NCBI RefSeq assembly: GCF_041477585.1
Contig: NZ_JBGNYA010000001.1
Coordinates: 62,001-126,000 of the forward strand
Length of the DNA: 64,000 nucleotides
Origin: Halobellus sp. MBLA0158
GTDB taxonomy: Archaea; Halobacteriota; Halobacteria; Halobacteriales; Haloferacaceae
Direction of reading: 5' to 3'
Shown here: piece by piece, positions 17,379 through 26,069 of the stretch
Position numbering within the stretch: position 1 is the first letter of the stretch
How the letters are laid out: the number at the start of each line of letters is the position of its first letter
Notes under the pieces: generated by a model
Told to the model about the DNA's origin: nothing
Database searches by the model: none
The model's input: only the letters and a program-made list of their open reading frames with translations
Made by a program: the position numbers and the translations under genes

Positions 17379-18194
17379 GTGTCCCCCGAAACCGATTCAG
17401 TCGGCGGCGCCGACGGGCTCGCGGACGGCGAACGGCTCCGGGCGGTCGTCCGGGCGCTCGCGGCCGCCGTGCTCCTGGCGGGCGTCGGCATCGCGGTCGG
17501 CGGGATCCTGGTCCTCGCCGCCGCGTTCGTCTTGGGCCTGTCCGGCGTCGATATCACGCCGCTCCTGAGTATCGTCCTCTCGCTTGCCCTCGCGACCGGC
17601 GTCGGCTTCGGCGGCGTCGCGCTCGCGTATCTCCGGTACCGCGGTCAGGGACTGGACTACGTCGGCGTGGCGGTGCCCTCCCTCCGCGAGGTCGCGTTCG
17701 TCATCGCCGGCTACGTGGCGGCGATGGGGCTCCTGGTCGTCGCGTCGGTGATCATCTCGACGACCGGCGCGGAGGCCGCGCCGAACACGGCCGCGGAGGT
17801 CGGGATGCAGAACCCCGAGATCCTGCTCCTCCTAGTGCCGGCGTCGCTGCTCCTGATCGGACCGGGCGAGGAACTGCTCTACCGCGGCGTCGTCCAGAAC
17901 CGCCTCGGCGAGGCGCTGCCCGCGCCCGCCGCGATCGTCCTCGCGAGCCTCATCTTCGCGTCGATCCATTACTTCTCGCTCGCTGGCGCGCCGCGGGCGC
18001 GACTGGTCAGCATCTCCGTGCTCGTGCTCCCGACGCTGGTCTTCGGAACGGTGTACGAACTCACCGACAACATCGTCGTCCCGGCGCTGATCCACGGGAT
18101 CTACAACGCGACGCTGTTCTCGATGCTGTATCTCACGCTCCAGTTCGCCGGCTCGGAACAGTTCCCGCAGGCGCTCGTCGCCGGGGTCTTCTGA
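17379..18194 (+). CDS. CPBP family intramembrane protease
   Basis: Integral-membrane glutamic endopeptidase of the CPBP/Abi family (PF02517). The 271-residue product from GTG 17379 (VSPETDSVGG) has about eight hydrophobic helices. The catalytic motif set is complete: EELLYRGVVQNRL (EExxxR), SLIFASIHYFSL (second motif with His) and HGIYNATLFS (third motif with H and N). The start is ambiguous. An upstream in-frame GTG at 17298 would add 27 residues containing the duplicated GETKRFD peptide. The substrate is unknown. Relatives process prenylated proteins or bacteriocin-related peptides. Confidence 0.85.
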   Translation: MSPETDSVGGADGLADGERLRAVVRALAAAVLLAGVGIAVGGILVLAAAFVLGLSGVDITPLLSIVLSLALATGVGFGGVALAYLRYRGQGLDYVGVAVPSLREVAFVIAGYVAAMGLLVVASVIISTTGAEAAPNTAAEVGMQNPEILLLLVPASLLLIGPGEELLYRGVVQNRLGEALPAPAAIVLASLIFASIHYFSLAGAPRARLVSISVLVLPTLVFGTVYELTDNIVVPALIHGIYNATLFSMLYLTLQFAGSEQFPQALVAGVF

Positions 18195-18300
18195 GCGGCG
18201 CGGGCGAGTTCGGGTCGATCCGAGTTCAGGTCGGTCCGAGTTCGGGCCGGATCGAATCCGAGTCAGAATCCGGAACCCGAATCGATCGACGGCGCGTACG

Positions 18301-18576
18301 CTACACCAACGTCCACGCGAAATAGAGGCCGCCGAGGAGGAACGCGACGCCGACGACCTGGACGAGTCGCCGCCAGCGGGTCGGGAACGCGTTCCCGGCG
18401 TCCGCGCCCGCATCCGCCTTTCCCGCCGAGGCGCCGTCCTCGCCGTACCGGCCGTATCGGTCGTCGGGCAGCCGTCCGGCGGCCTGGATCCGGACGACGG
18501 TCTCGGGCGAGGCGACGAACAGCAGTCCGAGCGCGACCCCGAGGACGGCGGCCGCGAGCGTGCGGAGGTCGACCAT
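18301..18576 (-). CDS. Small two-helix membrane protein
   Basis: A 91-residue protein with one N-terminal helix (about residues 5-25, LAAAVLGVALGLLFVASPE), a hydrophilic middle rich in Gly, Asp and Arg, and a C-terminal helix (VVGVAFLLGGLYFAWTLV). Its start lies 6 bp after the htpX stop on the same strand, so it is the second gene of an htpX operon. No family is recognised. Co-transcription suggests, without proof, an accessory role for the HtpX protease in the membrane. Confidence 0.7.
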   Translation of the reverse strand: MVDLRTLAAAVLGVALGLLFVASPETVVRIQAAGRLPDDRYGRYGEDGASAGKADAGADAGNAFPTRWRRLVQVVGVAFLLGGLYFAWTLV

Positions 18577-18582
18577 CGGCCG

Positions 18583-19407
18583 TTACCCGCGCAGGCGCTC
18601 GATCCGCTTTTCGATCGGCGGGTGCGTCGCGAACAGGCGGGCGAGGCCGCGCTCCTCGCCGAAGATGCAGAGGGCGTTCACCTGCGAGTCGACCGCGGAC
18701 TCCTGGGTCCGCTCGTTCCCGCGGCTGATCTTCTCCAGGGCGCGGGCGAGCGGGTCGCCGCCGCCGATGGCGTCGGCGGCGTCGCTGTCGGCGACGTACT
18801 CCCGGTACCGGGAGATGGCGAAGACGAAGAGCATCACGAGCAGTTGGGTGATCTGGCCGACGACGATCGCGAGGAAGAAGTCCGCGATGTCGTTGTCGCC
18901 GGTCAGGAGCACGGCCCACTGGGCGACGATGGCGACGATGGAGGCGACCCCCTGGCCGAGCACCATCATCACCACGTCGCGGTTGCGGATGTGCGCGAGC
19001 TCGTGCGCGAGGACGCCCTCGACCTCGTCGGCGCTCAGCCGCGAGAGCAGTTCCTCGCTGACGACGACCGTGCCCGCGCCCTTGCGACCGACCGCGAAGG
19101 CGTTGGGGACGCCCATCCGCGCGATCATCAGCCGCGGCTTCTCGATGCCCATCGACTCCGAGAGCGACTCGACGCGCCGGTGGATCTCCGGGTACCGGTC
19201 CTCGGGCAGGTCCTCGGCGCCGACGCTCCGGATCGCCATCCACTTGCCGACCTTGTACTGGACGCCGACGAAGAGCACGCTCCCGAGCAGCACGAGCGAG
19301 AGCGGCCAGCCGAAGACGCCCATCACGACCACGGCCGCGACGGCGTAGAAGGCGAACAGGATCGATCCGACGATCGCCATCCGCGCTTTCAGTCCGAGGT
19401 GTCTCAT
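18583..19407 (-). CDS. htpX: HtpX-type M48 membrane metalloprotease
   Basis: Membrane-embedded zinc protease involved in quality control of membrane proteins. The 274-residue product from ATG 19407 (MRHLGLKARMAIVG) has two N-terminal membrane helices (about residues 10-55). The zinc motif is VEGVLAHELAHIRNRDVVMM (HELAH = HExxH), two more helices follow, and the third zinc ligand lies in FAISRYREYVADSDAADAI. An in-frame GTG at 19434 gives a slightly longer alternative. Length and order are normal for the family. It is co-transcribed with the small membrane protein downstream. Confidence 0.93.
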   Translation of the reverse strand: MRHLGLKARMAIVGSILFAFYAVAAVVVMGVFGWPLSLVLLGSVLFVGVQYKVGKWMAIRSVGAEDLPEDRYPEIHRRVESLSESMGIEKPRLMIARMGVPNAFAVGRKGAGTVVVSEELLSRLSADEVEGVLAHELAHIRNRDVVMMVLGQGVASIVAIVAQWAVLLTGDNDIADFFLAIVVGQITQLLVMLFVFAISRYREYVADSDAADAIGGGDPLARALEKISRGNERTQESAVDSQVNALCIFGEERGLARLFATHPPIEKRIERLRG

Positions 19408-19514
19408 ACGGGGTTTTGTCGTCCGCGCGGACACAAGAATCCGGTGGTCGGCGGCGAGCGGGGAATCGGCTGACGGCGTCCGAGCTGTTGGCCGAGTGAC
19501 CGCTCGGACGTGCG

Positions 19515-19521
19515 TTTATAT
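19515..19521 (+). promoter_or_regulatory. TATA box of ncRNA element copy A
   Basis: TTTATAT is located 21 bp before the conserved CCGTGA that begins the repeated element. The same 21-bp spacing is seen at the other two copies, and the sequence between the box and the RNA is itself partly conserved (CGA..CCG.GGC). That fits an archaeal TBP/TFB promoter with its start site at or just after the CCGTGA. Confidence 0.75.
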
Positions 19522-19542
19522 GCGATGCCGCGGCCAGCGCCA

Positions 19543-19626
19543 CCGTGATCTGACGGTCGCCCCGCGCCGAGAGCGGGTGTTCGGCACAGCGGCGCGGGCT
19601 ACGGAGCAAGTGTGCCGACTGTACGC
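19543..19626 (+). ncRNA. Three-copy structured ncRNA element, copy A
   Basis: An 84-nt element lying between htpX and tgtA. It starts CCGTGATCTGA and has a 9-bp hairpin stem (19561-19569 with 19590-19598) closing a 20-nt loop. Loop bases 19581-19588 (TCGGCACA) are fully complementary to 19611-19618 (TGTGCCGA), giving a possible pseudoknot. The element ends CTGTACGC. Copies B (30630) and C (60207) share the spacing from box to hairpin and show compensatory changes in both helices. No good reading frame spans it. tgtA begins 71 bp beyond its end, apparently with its own promoter. The family is not recognised. It may be an independent small RNA or a leader element. Confidence 0.65.
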
Positions 19627-19697
19627 TATGCGGCCCGGGAGCGGCGGCGCCGACCGGAAAGCGACGGTTCTTACCGGCGGCTCTCCCTACCCGCGGT

Positions 19698-21176
19698 ATG
19701 CGCGATCACTTCGAGGTCCGTCGGGGGGACGCCGCCGGGCGGATCGGCCGGCTGTCGGTCCCCCGCGCGGGCGTCACCGTCGAGACGCCGGCGCTGATGC
19801 CGGTCGTCAACCCGAACATCCGGACCATTCCTCCGAGAGAGCTCGAATCGGAGTTCGGCGCGGAGATCCTGATCACGAACTCCTACATCGTCCACAGCAC
19901 CGACGACCTCCGCGAGCGGGCCGTCGAGGAGGGGCTCCACGACCTCCTCGGCTTCGACGGCGCGATCGTCACCGACTCGGGCTCGTTCCAGCTCGCGGAG
20001 TACGGCGAGATCGACGTGACGACGCGGGAGATCCTCGACTTCCAGCACGAGATCGGCTCGGACGTCGGGACGCCGATCGACATCCCCACGCCGCCGGACG
20101 TCGGCCGGGAGCGCGCCGAGCGGGAGCTAGAGCAGACCGAGGCGGCCCTGCGGGACGCCGAGGCCGCCGACACCGGCGAGATGCTGGTGAACGCGCCGGT
20201 GCAGGGGTCGACGTACCCGGACCTGCGCGAGGCGGCCGCCGGCCGCGCGGACGCGACCGACCTGGACGTGTTCCCCGTCGGCGCGGTCGTGCCGCTGATG
20301 AACAGCTACCGCTACGCCGAGATGATCGACGTCGTCGCCGCGGCGAAGCGCGGCCTCGGCCGCGACGCGCCGGTCCACCTGTTCGGCGCGGGCCACCCGA
20401 TGATGTTCGCGGTCGCGGTCGCGGCCGGCTGTGACCTCTTCGACTCGGCGGCGTACGCCATCTACGCGCGCGACGATCGCTACCTGACCGTGCGGGGAAC
20501 CGAGCACCTCGAAGACCTGGAGTACTTCCCCTGCTCGTGTGCGGTCTGCGCCGCGCACGATCCCGAGGAACTGCGCGGGTACGACGACGAGGAGCGCGAG
20601 CGCCTGCTGGCCGAGCACAACCTCCACGTGTCGTTCGCCGAGATCCGACGCGTGAAGCAGGCGATCCGCTCGGGGAACCTCCTCGAACTAGTGGAGTCGC
20701 GGGCGCGGTCCCACCCGGCGATGCTCGACGGCTACCGCGCGCTCCTGGACCACGCCGACCAGCTGGAGCGCGAGGATCCGATCTCGAAGGGCTCGTTCTT
20801 CTACCTCTCCGAGGAGTCGGCGCGCCGGCCGGAGGTGCGACGCCACCACGAGCGCGTGACGCGACTCGATCCGGAGGGCGAGGTGCTGCTGACCGAGGGC
20901 GGCATCCCCTCGGGCGACGCCTACGACGCGGCCTGGCGGGTCGTGCCGCCGTTCGGGCCGTTCCCGCGGGCGCTCTCGGAGACGTACCCGCTCACGGCCG
21001 AGGTCCCCGAGCGGAGCGACCGTCACGCGCAGGAGGCGGCCGCCGAGGGCGTCCGGGAACTGGTCGAAGCCAACCCCGGAACCGAGTTCGTCCTCGCTCA
21101 CGACGACTGGCCCGCGTCGGCGCTAGCTCGGGTCCCCGATCGGGTCGCAATCGAGACGCTCGGCGGCGGTCGGTAG
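19698..21176 (+). CDS. tgtA: Archaeal tRNA-guanine transglycosylase TgtA (archaeosine pathway)
   Basis: Replaces guanine 15 in the D loop of archaeal tRNAs with preQ0, the first tRNA-bound step of archaeosine synthesis. The 492-residue protein carries the catalytic-core segment [14 protein letters not shown] with the conserved Asp. [14 protein letters not shown] and [14 protein letters not shown] belong to the same core, and the zinc site is CSCAVCAAH. The start [15 protein letters not shown] is the usual one. A TATA-like GTTCTTA lies about 25-30 bp before the ATG, independent of the ncRNA element upstream. The ArcS gene, which acts next in the pathway, is 0.7 kb downstream on the same strand. 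Confidence 0.95.
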   Translation: MRDHFEVRRGDAAGRIGRLSVPRAGVTVETPALMPVVNPNIRTIPPRELESEFGAEILITNSYIVHSTDDLRERAVEEGLHDLLGFDGAIVTDSGSFQLAEYGEIDVTTREILDFQHEIGSDVGTPIDIPTPPDVGRERAERELEQTEAALRDAEAADTGEMLVNAPVQGSTYPDLREAAAGRADATDLDVFPVGAVVPLMNSYRYAEMIDVVAAAKRGLGRDAPVHLFGAGHPMMFAVAVAAGCDLFDSAAYAIYARDDRYLTVRGTEHLEDLEYFPCSCAVCAAHDPEELRGYDDEERERLLAEHNLHVSFAEIRRVKQAIRSGNLLELVESRARSHPAMLDGYRALLDHADQLEREDPISKGSFFYLSEESARRPEVRRHHERVTRLDPEGEVLLTEGGIPSGDAYDAAWRVVPPFGPFPRALSETYPLTAEVPERSDRHAQEAAAEGVRELVEANPGTEFVLAHDDWPASALARVPDRVAIETLGGGR

Positions 21177-21185
21177 CCGACGCAG

Positions 21186-21707
21186 TCACCGCTCATCGGG
21201 CGCGACGTCGGCCATCCGCTCGGAGAAGTCCCACGAGTGGAGTCGCTCCGGCGACACCCGGATGCGGACCTCCTCGCGGTCGGGCCCGAGCAGGCGGTCG
21301 CCCAGTTCGTTGTCGGTCCCGCCCAAGTACCGCTCGAAGAGCGCCCGGAGCAGTCGCTTTTCGGTGTCCGGCTCGATCGACGCCGTCCCGCGGCCGCGGA
21401 CGCCGCGGTACGGGTAGTCGTTGGTCGAGACCTCGAAGGAGACCTCGGGCTCGTGTCGGAGGAAGTCCACGACGTCCGCGTCGGCGCTCGTGGCACAGAG
21501 GATCTCCCGGTCGCGATCGGCGTCGCCGAGGCCCTCTGCGGGCGACCACCCCTCGTCGTCGACGGCGTCGCCGTCGGCCCAGACGTACCACAGCGAGAGC
21601 ATCCAGGGGGTGTCGCCGGGCGTCCGGCAGCCGAGGCGAACGGGCACCCGGGCCGCCGTCAGGAACTCGTCGATCCCGGGGCGGGACCACGCGCCGGAGA
21701 CGTGCAT
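21186..21707 (-). CDS. Pyridoxamine 5'-phosphate oxidase family protein
   Basis: A 173-residue product from ATG 21707 (MHVSGAWSRPGIDEFL). The split-barrel flavin-binding fold is suggested by ARVPVRLGCRTPGDTPWMLS, followed by LWYVWADGDAVDDEG and ILCATSADADVVDFLRHEP. Members bind FMN, F420 or heme, and the substrate is unknown. It is transcribed against tgtA and arcS, lying between them with a tail-to-tail gap of only 9 bp to tgtA. It is an unrelated insertion in the archaeosine gene pair, at least by strand. Confidence 0.75.
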   Translation of the reverse strand: MHVSGAWSRPGIDEFLTAARVPVRLGCRTPGDTPWMLSLWYVWADGDAVDDEGWSPAEGLGDADRDREILCATSADADVVDFLRHEPEVSFEVSTNDYPYRGVRGRGTASIEPDTEKRLLRALFERYLGGTDNELGDRLLGPDREEVRIRVSPERLHSWDFSERMADVAPDER

Positions 21708-21860
21708 ACGCGGGGATGGGACGCGGGGTGGCAAAAGTGCGCGGGCCGATCCGGGTTCGGCGGAAACGGAAGCAGGAGCAGGAGCGGGGACGGGAGTGAG
21801 AGGCGAAATGAGGGCTCGCGAACAGACAGATAATTCACGCTCGACAGCGCATGCGGGTGT

Positions 21861-23696
21861 ATGACCGATTACTTTGAGGTACACAGGCGCGACGGGGCCG
21901 CCCGCCTGGGGGAGCTCCGACTCTCGGATCCGCTCCGGACGCCGGCGCTCGTCGACGGGAGCGTCGACGACGCGGGCAGCCTCTGGACGGACGAGCGCGG
22001 CGTCCCGAAGGGGTACAGGGAGATCCTGACGGTCCTCCCGCACCGGTCGTTCCCGGCGGGCACCGACGAGCGCGTCCAGGAGTCGTTCGCGGTCGACTAC
22101 CCCGACGTCGACTACCCGAGCGCGGCGGTCGTCACGCCCGAGACGGCCGACGACTACGGCGCCGACGCGTACATCCTCTCGAACGCGAGCGGGTTCGTCG
22201 GACACGCCGCGGCCTTCCGCGAGGAGCTCATCGCCGCGCGTGAGGCGCTGCCGGCCGATACGGCGATCTACCTCTCGGGTGTCGCGACCCCGCGCAACGC
22301 CGCGACGCTCGTCTACGCCGGCGTCGACCTCCTCGACGCCAAGCGGGCGCGCGTCCGCGGCCTCGAAGGCTTCTATCTCACCTCGGAGGGCGAGTACTTC
22401 CTCGAAGACCTCGACGAACTGCCGTGTTCCTGCCCGGCGTGTCGCGGCAAGCACGTCGGCGAGGGCGTCCGCGGCGACGACCCCACGTCGGATCCGGCCG
22501 CCTTCGACGGCGAGGACTGCGCCGACCACAACGAGTACGCCCTCGAATCGGAACTGGCGACGGTCCGTCGACGGATCCGCGACGGCCGGCTCCGGGACTA
22601 CATCGAGGGACAGGCCCGTCACGATCAGTGGCTCACGGCAGCGTTCCGGGAGTTCGACCAGCAGTACGGCTACCTGGAGGAGCGGACGCCCGTCGTCCGC
22701 GACACCGAACTCGCCGCCGCGACCGAAGACAGCCTCCGGCGCGTCGAGATCCAGCGGTTCGCCGAGCGCGTGACGACCCGGTACCGAAACCGGTTCTCGA
22801 ATCCCCTCGTGTTGGTGCCGTGTTCGGCCACGAAGCCATACAGCGAGTCCCAGAGCCACGCGCAGTTCCACGACGCGATCCAGTACCGTGGGCACGTCGC
22901 GTCGATGACCTCGCCGATCGGCGTCGTCCCGATGGAACTGGAGCTGACCTACCCCGCCCAGCACTACGACACCGTCGTCACCGGCCGGTGGTCCGAAGAC
23001 GAGAAGTCGTTCGTCGCCGACGTCCTCGGGCGCTACCTCGATCGCAACGACTACCCGCGGGTGATCGCGCACGTCCCCGACGAGGGCTACCGCGAGATCT
23101 GCGAGCGCGTCGCGGCCGACGTCGACGTCCCCTTCGAGTACACCGTCGAGGATCACCCGACTACGACCGATTCGCTCGCGAACCTGATGTCGACCCTCGA
23201 CGAGGAGCTGAAATACAGCCGCCGCGAGCGCCAGCACAACACCGTGAAGGCGCTCGCGGACTACCAGTTCGGTCCCGGCGCGGGCGACGACCTCTTCGCG
23301 GACGTCGACCTGCAGGTCACGAGCCGCTATCCGAAACTGCAGGTCCGCGACGGCGACACCGAGGCGGGAGACGGCAACGACGACGGCCAGCAGTTGGCGA
23401 CGATGGTCCCGCAGTACGGCGTCCTCTCGCTCACCCTCGACGGCGCCCGCGTCTGGGCGGAGTCCGACGTGCCGACGAAGCGCGTCGAGATCGACGAGTT
23501 CGTCCCGCACGGGAGCGTGCTCGCGCCGGGCGTCGTCGACGCCGACGAGGAGATCCGCGTCGGCGACGAGGTCGTCGTCGAGGGGCCGCGCGCCTTCGGC
23601 GTCGGCCGCGCGCAGATGTTCGGCGCGGAGATGGCCGAGTCGACCCGCGGCGAGGCGGTACAGATGCGGCACGTCGAAGAAGTAGAGGAGTCGTAG
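21861..23696 (+). CDS. arcS: Archaeosine synthase ArcS (TgtA2)
   Basis: Acts on preQ0-containing tRNA at position 15 to form archaeosine. In current models it attaches lysine to the nitrile, and a radical-SAM partner completes the reaction. The 611-residue protein has a degenerate TGT-like N-terminal half with cysteines CSCPACRGKHVGEG. A middle domain carries the ArcS hallmark LVPCSATKPYSESQSH, and a C-terminal PUA RNA-binding domain (about residues 530-605) contains EIDEFVPHGSVLAPGVVDAD. The ATG follows an AT-rich TATA-like GATAATTC by about 28 bp. A nitrilase-family gene starts 9 bp after its stop, so they are probably co-transcribed. Confidence 0.92.
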   Translation: MTDYFEVHRRDGAARLGELRLSDPLRTPALVDGSVDDAGSLWTDERGVPKGYREILTVLPHRSFPAGTDERVQESFAVDYPDVDYPSAAVVTPETADDYGADAYILSNASGFVGHAAAFREELIAAREALPADTAIYLSGVATPRNAATLVYAGVDLLDAKRARVRGLEGFYLTSEGEYFLEDLDELPCSCPACRGKHVGEGVRGDDPTSDPAAFDGEDCADHNEYALESELATVRRRIRDGRLRDYIEGQARHDQWLTAAFREFDQQYGYLEERTPVVRDTELAAATEDSLRRVEIQRFAERVTTRYRNRFSNPLVLVPCSATKPYSESQSHAQFHDAIQYRGHVASMTSPIGVVPMELELTYPAQHYDTVVTGRWSEDEKSFVADVLGRYLDRNDYPRVIAHVPDEGYREICERVAADVDVPFEYTVEDHPTTTDSLANLMSTLDEELKYSRRERQHNTVKALADYQFGPGAGDDLFADVDLQVTSRYPKLQVRDGDTEAGDGNDDGQQLATMVPQYGVLSLTLDGARVWAESDVPTKRVEIDEFVPHGSVLAPGVVDADEEIRVGDEVVVEGPRAFGVGRAQMFGAEMAESTRGEAVQMRHVEEVEES

Positions 23697-23705
23697 GAGG
23701 CACGT

Positions 23706-24509
23706 ATGCCGCCGACAGTCGCCGCGTGCCAACTCGACGTGAGCGACCTGGCCGTCGGAGCCAACCTCGACGCCGTCGAGCGCCGGGTTCGGGACCTTCC
23801 GGACCGCGTCGACGTGGCGATCTTCCCGGAGTACGCGCTCACCGGCTTCGTGGCCGACGACCGCATCCGGGACGTCGCTGTCGACCGCGACGGAGAGCCC
23901 GTAGACCGAATCGAGGCGTTGGCGCGGGAGTCGACGACGGACCTCCTCGTCGGCTTCGTCGAGCGCGACGGCGACGCGCTGTACAACGCGGCGGGCTACG
24001 TCGCGGCCGACGGGTCGCGGACAGTCTACCGGAAGCGACACCTCTGGGATGGCGAGCGGGAAGTGCTTGAACCCGGAAACGATCTGATGACGGTCGACTC
24101 GCCCGTCGGCGAAGCGGGAATCCTCACCTGCTACGACCTCAATTTCGTCGGCGACAGCGCCGCGCTCGCGCGCCCGGAGGTCGAAGCCCTGTTCGTGCTC
24201 GGCGCCTGGCCCGCGGCCCACAGCGAGAACTGGACCCTCCTGCTGCGTGCGCGGGCGCTGGACGGCGTCCGGTGGACAATCGGCGCGGGGCGAACCGGCA
24301 GGCGGAAGCTCGCCGACGCCCGCGAGGTCGCGTACGCGGGCCGGTCGCTGGTCGCGAGCCCCGACGGCGGGATCCGTGCGAGCCTCGACAGGCAGGAGAC
24401 CGACCTCGTCGTCGACCTCGATCCCAAGGCGCTCGCGCGGCAGCGGGACCTGGTCGGAGTCTACGACGAGGAGGGCGGACGCGGCGGCGAGTCGCGCGCG
24501 AGCGAGTGA
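23706..24509 (+). CDS. Carbon-nitrogen (nitrilase superfamily) hydrolase
   Basis: A 267-residue enzyme of the nitrilase/omega-amidase superfamily. The Glu-Lys-Cys catalytic triad is visible in VAIFPEYALTGFVAD (Glu), TVYRKRHLWDGER (Lys) and GILTCYDLNFVGD (Cys). Hydrolysis of an amide or nitrile C-N bond is expected, but the substrate is unknown. It begins 9 bp after arcS and should share its transcript. ArcS works on a nitrile-bearing tRNA base, so a link to archaeosine metabolism is tempting. The gene order alone does not prove it. Confidence 0.87.
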   Translation: MPPTVAACQLDVSDLAVGANLDAVERRVRDLPDRVDVAIFPEYALTGFVADDRIRDVAVDRDGEPVDRIEALARESTTDLLVGFVERDGDALYNAAGYVAADGSRTVYRKRHLWDGEREVLEPGNDLMTVDSPVGEAGILTCYDLNFVGDSAALARPEVEALFVLGAWPAAHSENWTLLLRARALDGVRWTIGAGRTGRRKLADAREVAYAGRSLVASPDGGIRASLDRQETDLVVDLDPKALARQRDLVGVYDEEGGRGGESRASE

Positions 24510-24557
24510 GTCGCCGATGCCCGCGACTTTTTCATCCTGGCCCCCCTCGGTCGAGGT

Positions 24558-24965
24558 ATGACGGACAACGCACCGGAGACGGACCGCGAGGTCTCCCTCG
24601 GCGTGCCGCAGGGCGTTCTCGAATCGCTCCCGGAGGACGGCCAGAACGCCGCGGCCGATATGAAAGAGGCCGTCGCAGGGCTGGAGCGCAGCCTCCAGGG
24701 GGCGATCGAGTCGGCCGACTCGGACTCGGAGGCGGCGGGCTACGCCGTCGACGCCATCGAGCACCTCGAAGACCGGATGGAGACCTACGACGGCTTCGTC
24801 CCGGAGCTCCGCGCGTGGGGCCAATCGCCGATCTACGCGATCGCGTGGCGGAACCTCTACGCCGAGGTGATCGCCCAGCTCTACGAGCACGAGTGGCTCG
24901 CGGACCACATCGACCGCGAGCGGAACTACCGGATGGTCGAAGACGGCATCCGGTTCGGGGACTGA
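24558..24965 (+). CDS. Conserved haloarchaeal hypothetical protein (helical)
   Basis: A 135-residue soluble protein, acidic and probably all-helical (MKEAVAGLERSLQGAIESAD, then AIEHLEDRMETYDGFVPELR and NLYAEVIAQLYEHEWLADHI). No cysteine or recognisable active site is present. The ATG lies 48 bp after the nitrilase gene and follows a TTTTTC-like box by about 25-30 bp, suggesting its own promoter. The family is not recognised with certainty. Confidence 0.65.
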   Translation: MTDNAPETDREVSLGVPQGVLESLPEDGQNAAADMKEAVAGLERSLQGAIESADSDSEAAGYAVDAIEHLEDRMETYDGFVPELRAWGQSPIYAIAWRNLYAEVIAQLYEHEWLADHIDRERNYRMVEDGIRFGD

Positions 24966-25044
24966 CAGGACCTCGGGACGGCGGCGACGTCTGCGACGCA
25001 CACCAGCGCGCATCTTTTTTGCCGGCCGCGCTCCAGATTCGAGT

Positions 25045-25332
25045 ATGTCGTTGCAACTGCGGTTCTTCGCCACCTTCCGGGAGGCGGTGGGGACGAAGAC
25101 GATCACCCGCGACTACGACGCCGACACCGTCGGCGACGTCCTCGTCGCGCTCGAACGCGAGTTCGAGGGGCTGGCCGGCGAAATTCTGGACGATGGCGCG
25201 GTCCGACCGCAGGTGAACGTCCTCCTGAACGGCCGGGACATCGAACACCAGTCGGGCGTCGAGACGCCGATCGAACCGGACGACACGCTGAGCATCTTCC
25301 CGCCCGTCGCGGGCGGGGCGGGGAACGCGTGA
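25045..25332 (+). CDS. Ubiquitin-like small archaeal modifier protein (SAMP/MoaD family)
   Basis: A 95-residue beta-grasp protein starting MSLQLRFFATFREAVGTKTI, closely resembling the SAMP3-type proteins of haloarchaea, which are conjugated to protein lysines and relate to MoaD. The core ends with the expected LSIFPPVAGG. Here the di-glycine (residues 90-91) is not terminal but is followed by AGNA before the stop. SAMP/MoaD proteins need a terminal GG for adenylation by UbaA-type E1 enzymes, so processing or loss of conjugation is implied. A TTTTTT box lies about 30 bp upstream. The next gene starts inside its stop codon (GTGA overlap). Confidence 0.85.
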   Translation: MSLQLRFFATFREAVGTKTITRDYDADTVGDVLVALEREFEGLAGEILDDGAVRPQVNVLLNGRDIEHQSGVETPIEPDDTLSIFPPVAGGAGNA

Positions 25333-25598
25333 GCGCCGAGTGGGAGACCCGCGAGCGGTCCTACCGGGGCATCTCGGTCCGGCTGGCTCGCAAGTACCTC
25401 GGAAAGCTCGGCGGCACCGCCGTCGACGACGAGCGCGTCGAGGCCGACGACTGGGCCGCCTCGCTGTCGGCCTCGAAGGTCTCGATCGGCCCGACGCTGG
25501 AGCTGACCGAGGTGACGGTGACGTTCGAGGGCGACCCCGACGCCCTGGACGACCTCATCGAGCGCTTCTCGCAGAAGGCGATGCGCGCCGGGGGCTGA
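25329..25598 (+). CDS. Conserved haloarchaeal protein downstream of SAMP gene, C-terminal Gly-Gly
   Basis: An 89-residue protein with GTG start overlapping the SAMP gene by 4 bp, hence co-translated. The predicted layout is alpha/beta: RGISVRLARKYLGKLGG (helix), ADDWAASLSASKVSIGPTLE, LTEVTVTFEGDPDALDDLIE (strand and helix). It ends KAMRAGG, so a di-glycine is at the very C-terminus. I cannot name the family firmly. It could be related to MoaD-associated C-terminal domains such as DUF1952. The position suggests a partner of the modifier. Confidence 0.7.
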   Translation: MSAEWETRERSYRGISVRLARKYLGKLGGTAVDDERVEADDWAASLSASKVSIGPTLELTEVTVTFEGDPDALDDLIERFSQKAMRAGG

Positions 25599-25607
25599 GG
25601 GGGGACG

Positions 25608-26039
25608 ATGATCGGCGACGGCGCCCCGCGCGGCGGTGACGAGCCCGAGGACGCGGACTCCGAGGGGCCGACGGTCCCGCTCGACGGCGACGTGCTCCTG
25701 TACGCGGGCGCGACCGCCAGCGTCGCGCCGGGACAGCTCGGACCGCTGCTCCGCCGGGTGCAAGCGGCGCTCGGCGGTCGGATCGACCGGTACCGACGGG
25801 CGTACGAGTGCGTCGCCGACGACGGGGCGCGCGCGGTGTTTCTCTGCCCCGAGGGTCACTGGGCGGAACTCGGCGCGGAGCTGGAACTGACCGACAAGGA
25901 AGCCGAGGCCGCCGAACGGGCGCACGCCCAACAGCTCCGGCGGATCGGCACCGAACAGGGTCGCCGGGACGAACTGGAGACGGCCTTAGAGATCAGGGAG
26001 GCGGTCGTGATCGGTCGCGACGAGGGGGCGAAAGAGTAG
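25608..26039 (+). CDS. Conserved haloarchaeal hypothetical protein
   Basis: A 143-residue acidic protein, third gene of the SAMP cluster (9 bp gap). The middle part LLYAGATASVAPGQLGPLLR and CVADDGARAVFLCPEGHWAE looks like a small alpha/beta domain. The C-terminal half is a charged helix (KEAEAAERAHAQQLRRIGTE) likely to be coiled coil. No active-site motif is recognised, and function is unknown. It may act with the modifier by gene order only. Confidence 0.65.
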   Translation: MIGDGAPRGGDEPEDADSEGPTVPLDGDVLLYAGATASVAPGQLGPLLRRVQAALGGRIDRYRRAYECVADDGARAVFLCPEGHWAELGAELELTDKEAEAAERAHAQQLRRIGTEQGRRDELETALEIREAVVIGRDEGAKE

Positions 26040-26069
26040 TGGCAGTAGAAATAACGCGCTGAGAGGACC

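Noticed and set aside
19543-19559. Box C/D-like signal (GTGATCTGA) at the start of the ncRNA element, suggesting a C/D guide RNA
   Set aside because: The spacing between C- and D-like boxes is too short and copy C has lost the CTGA, so a C/D RNA is not supported.
21186-25106. A 1,306-codon reverse-strand open frame through arcS and the nitrilase gene
   Set aside because: Only its last 173 codons (from ATG 21707) look like a real protein (PPOX family). The rest is antisense to well-supported genes.
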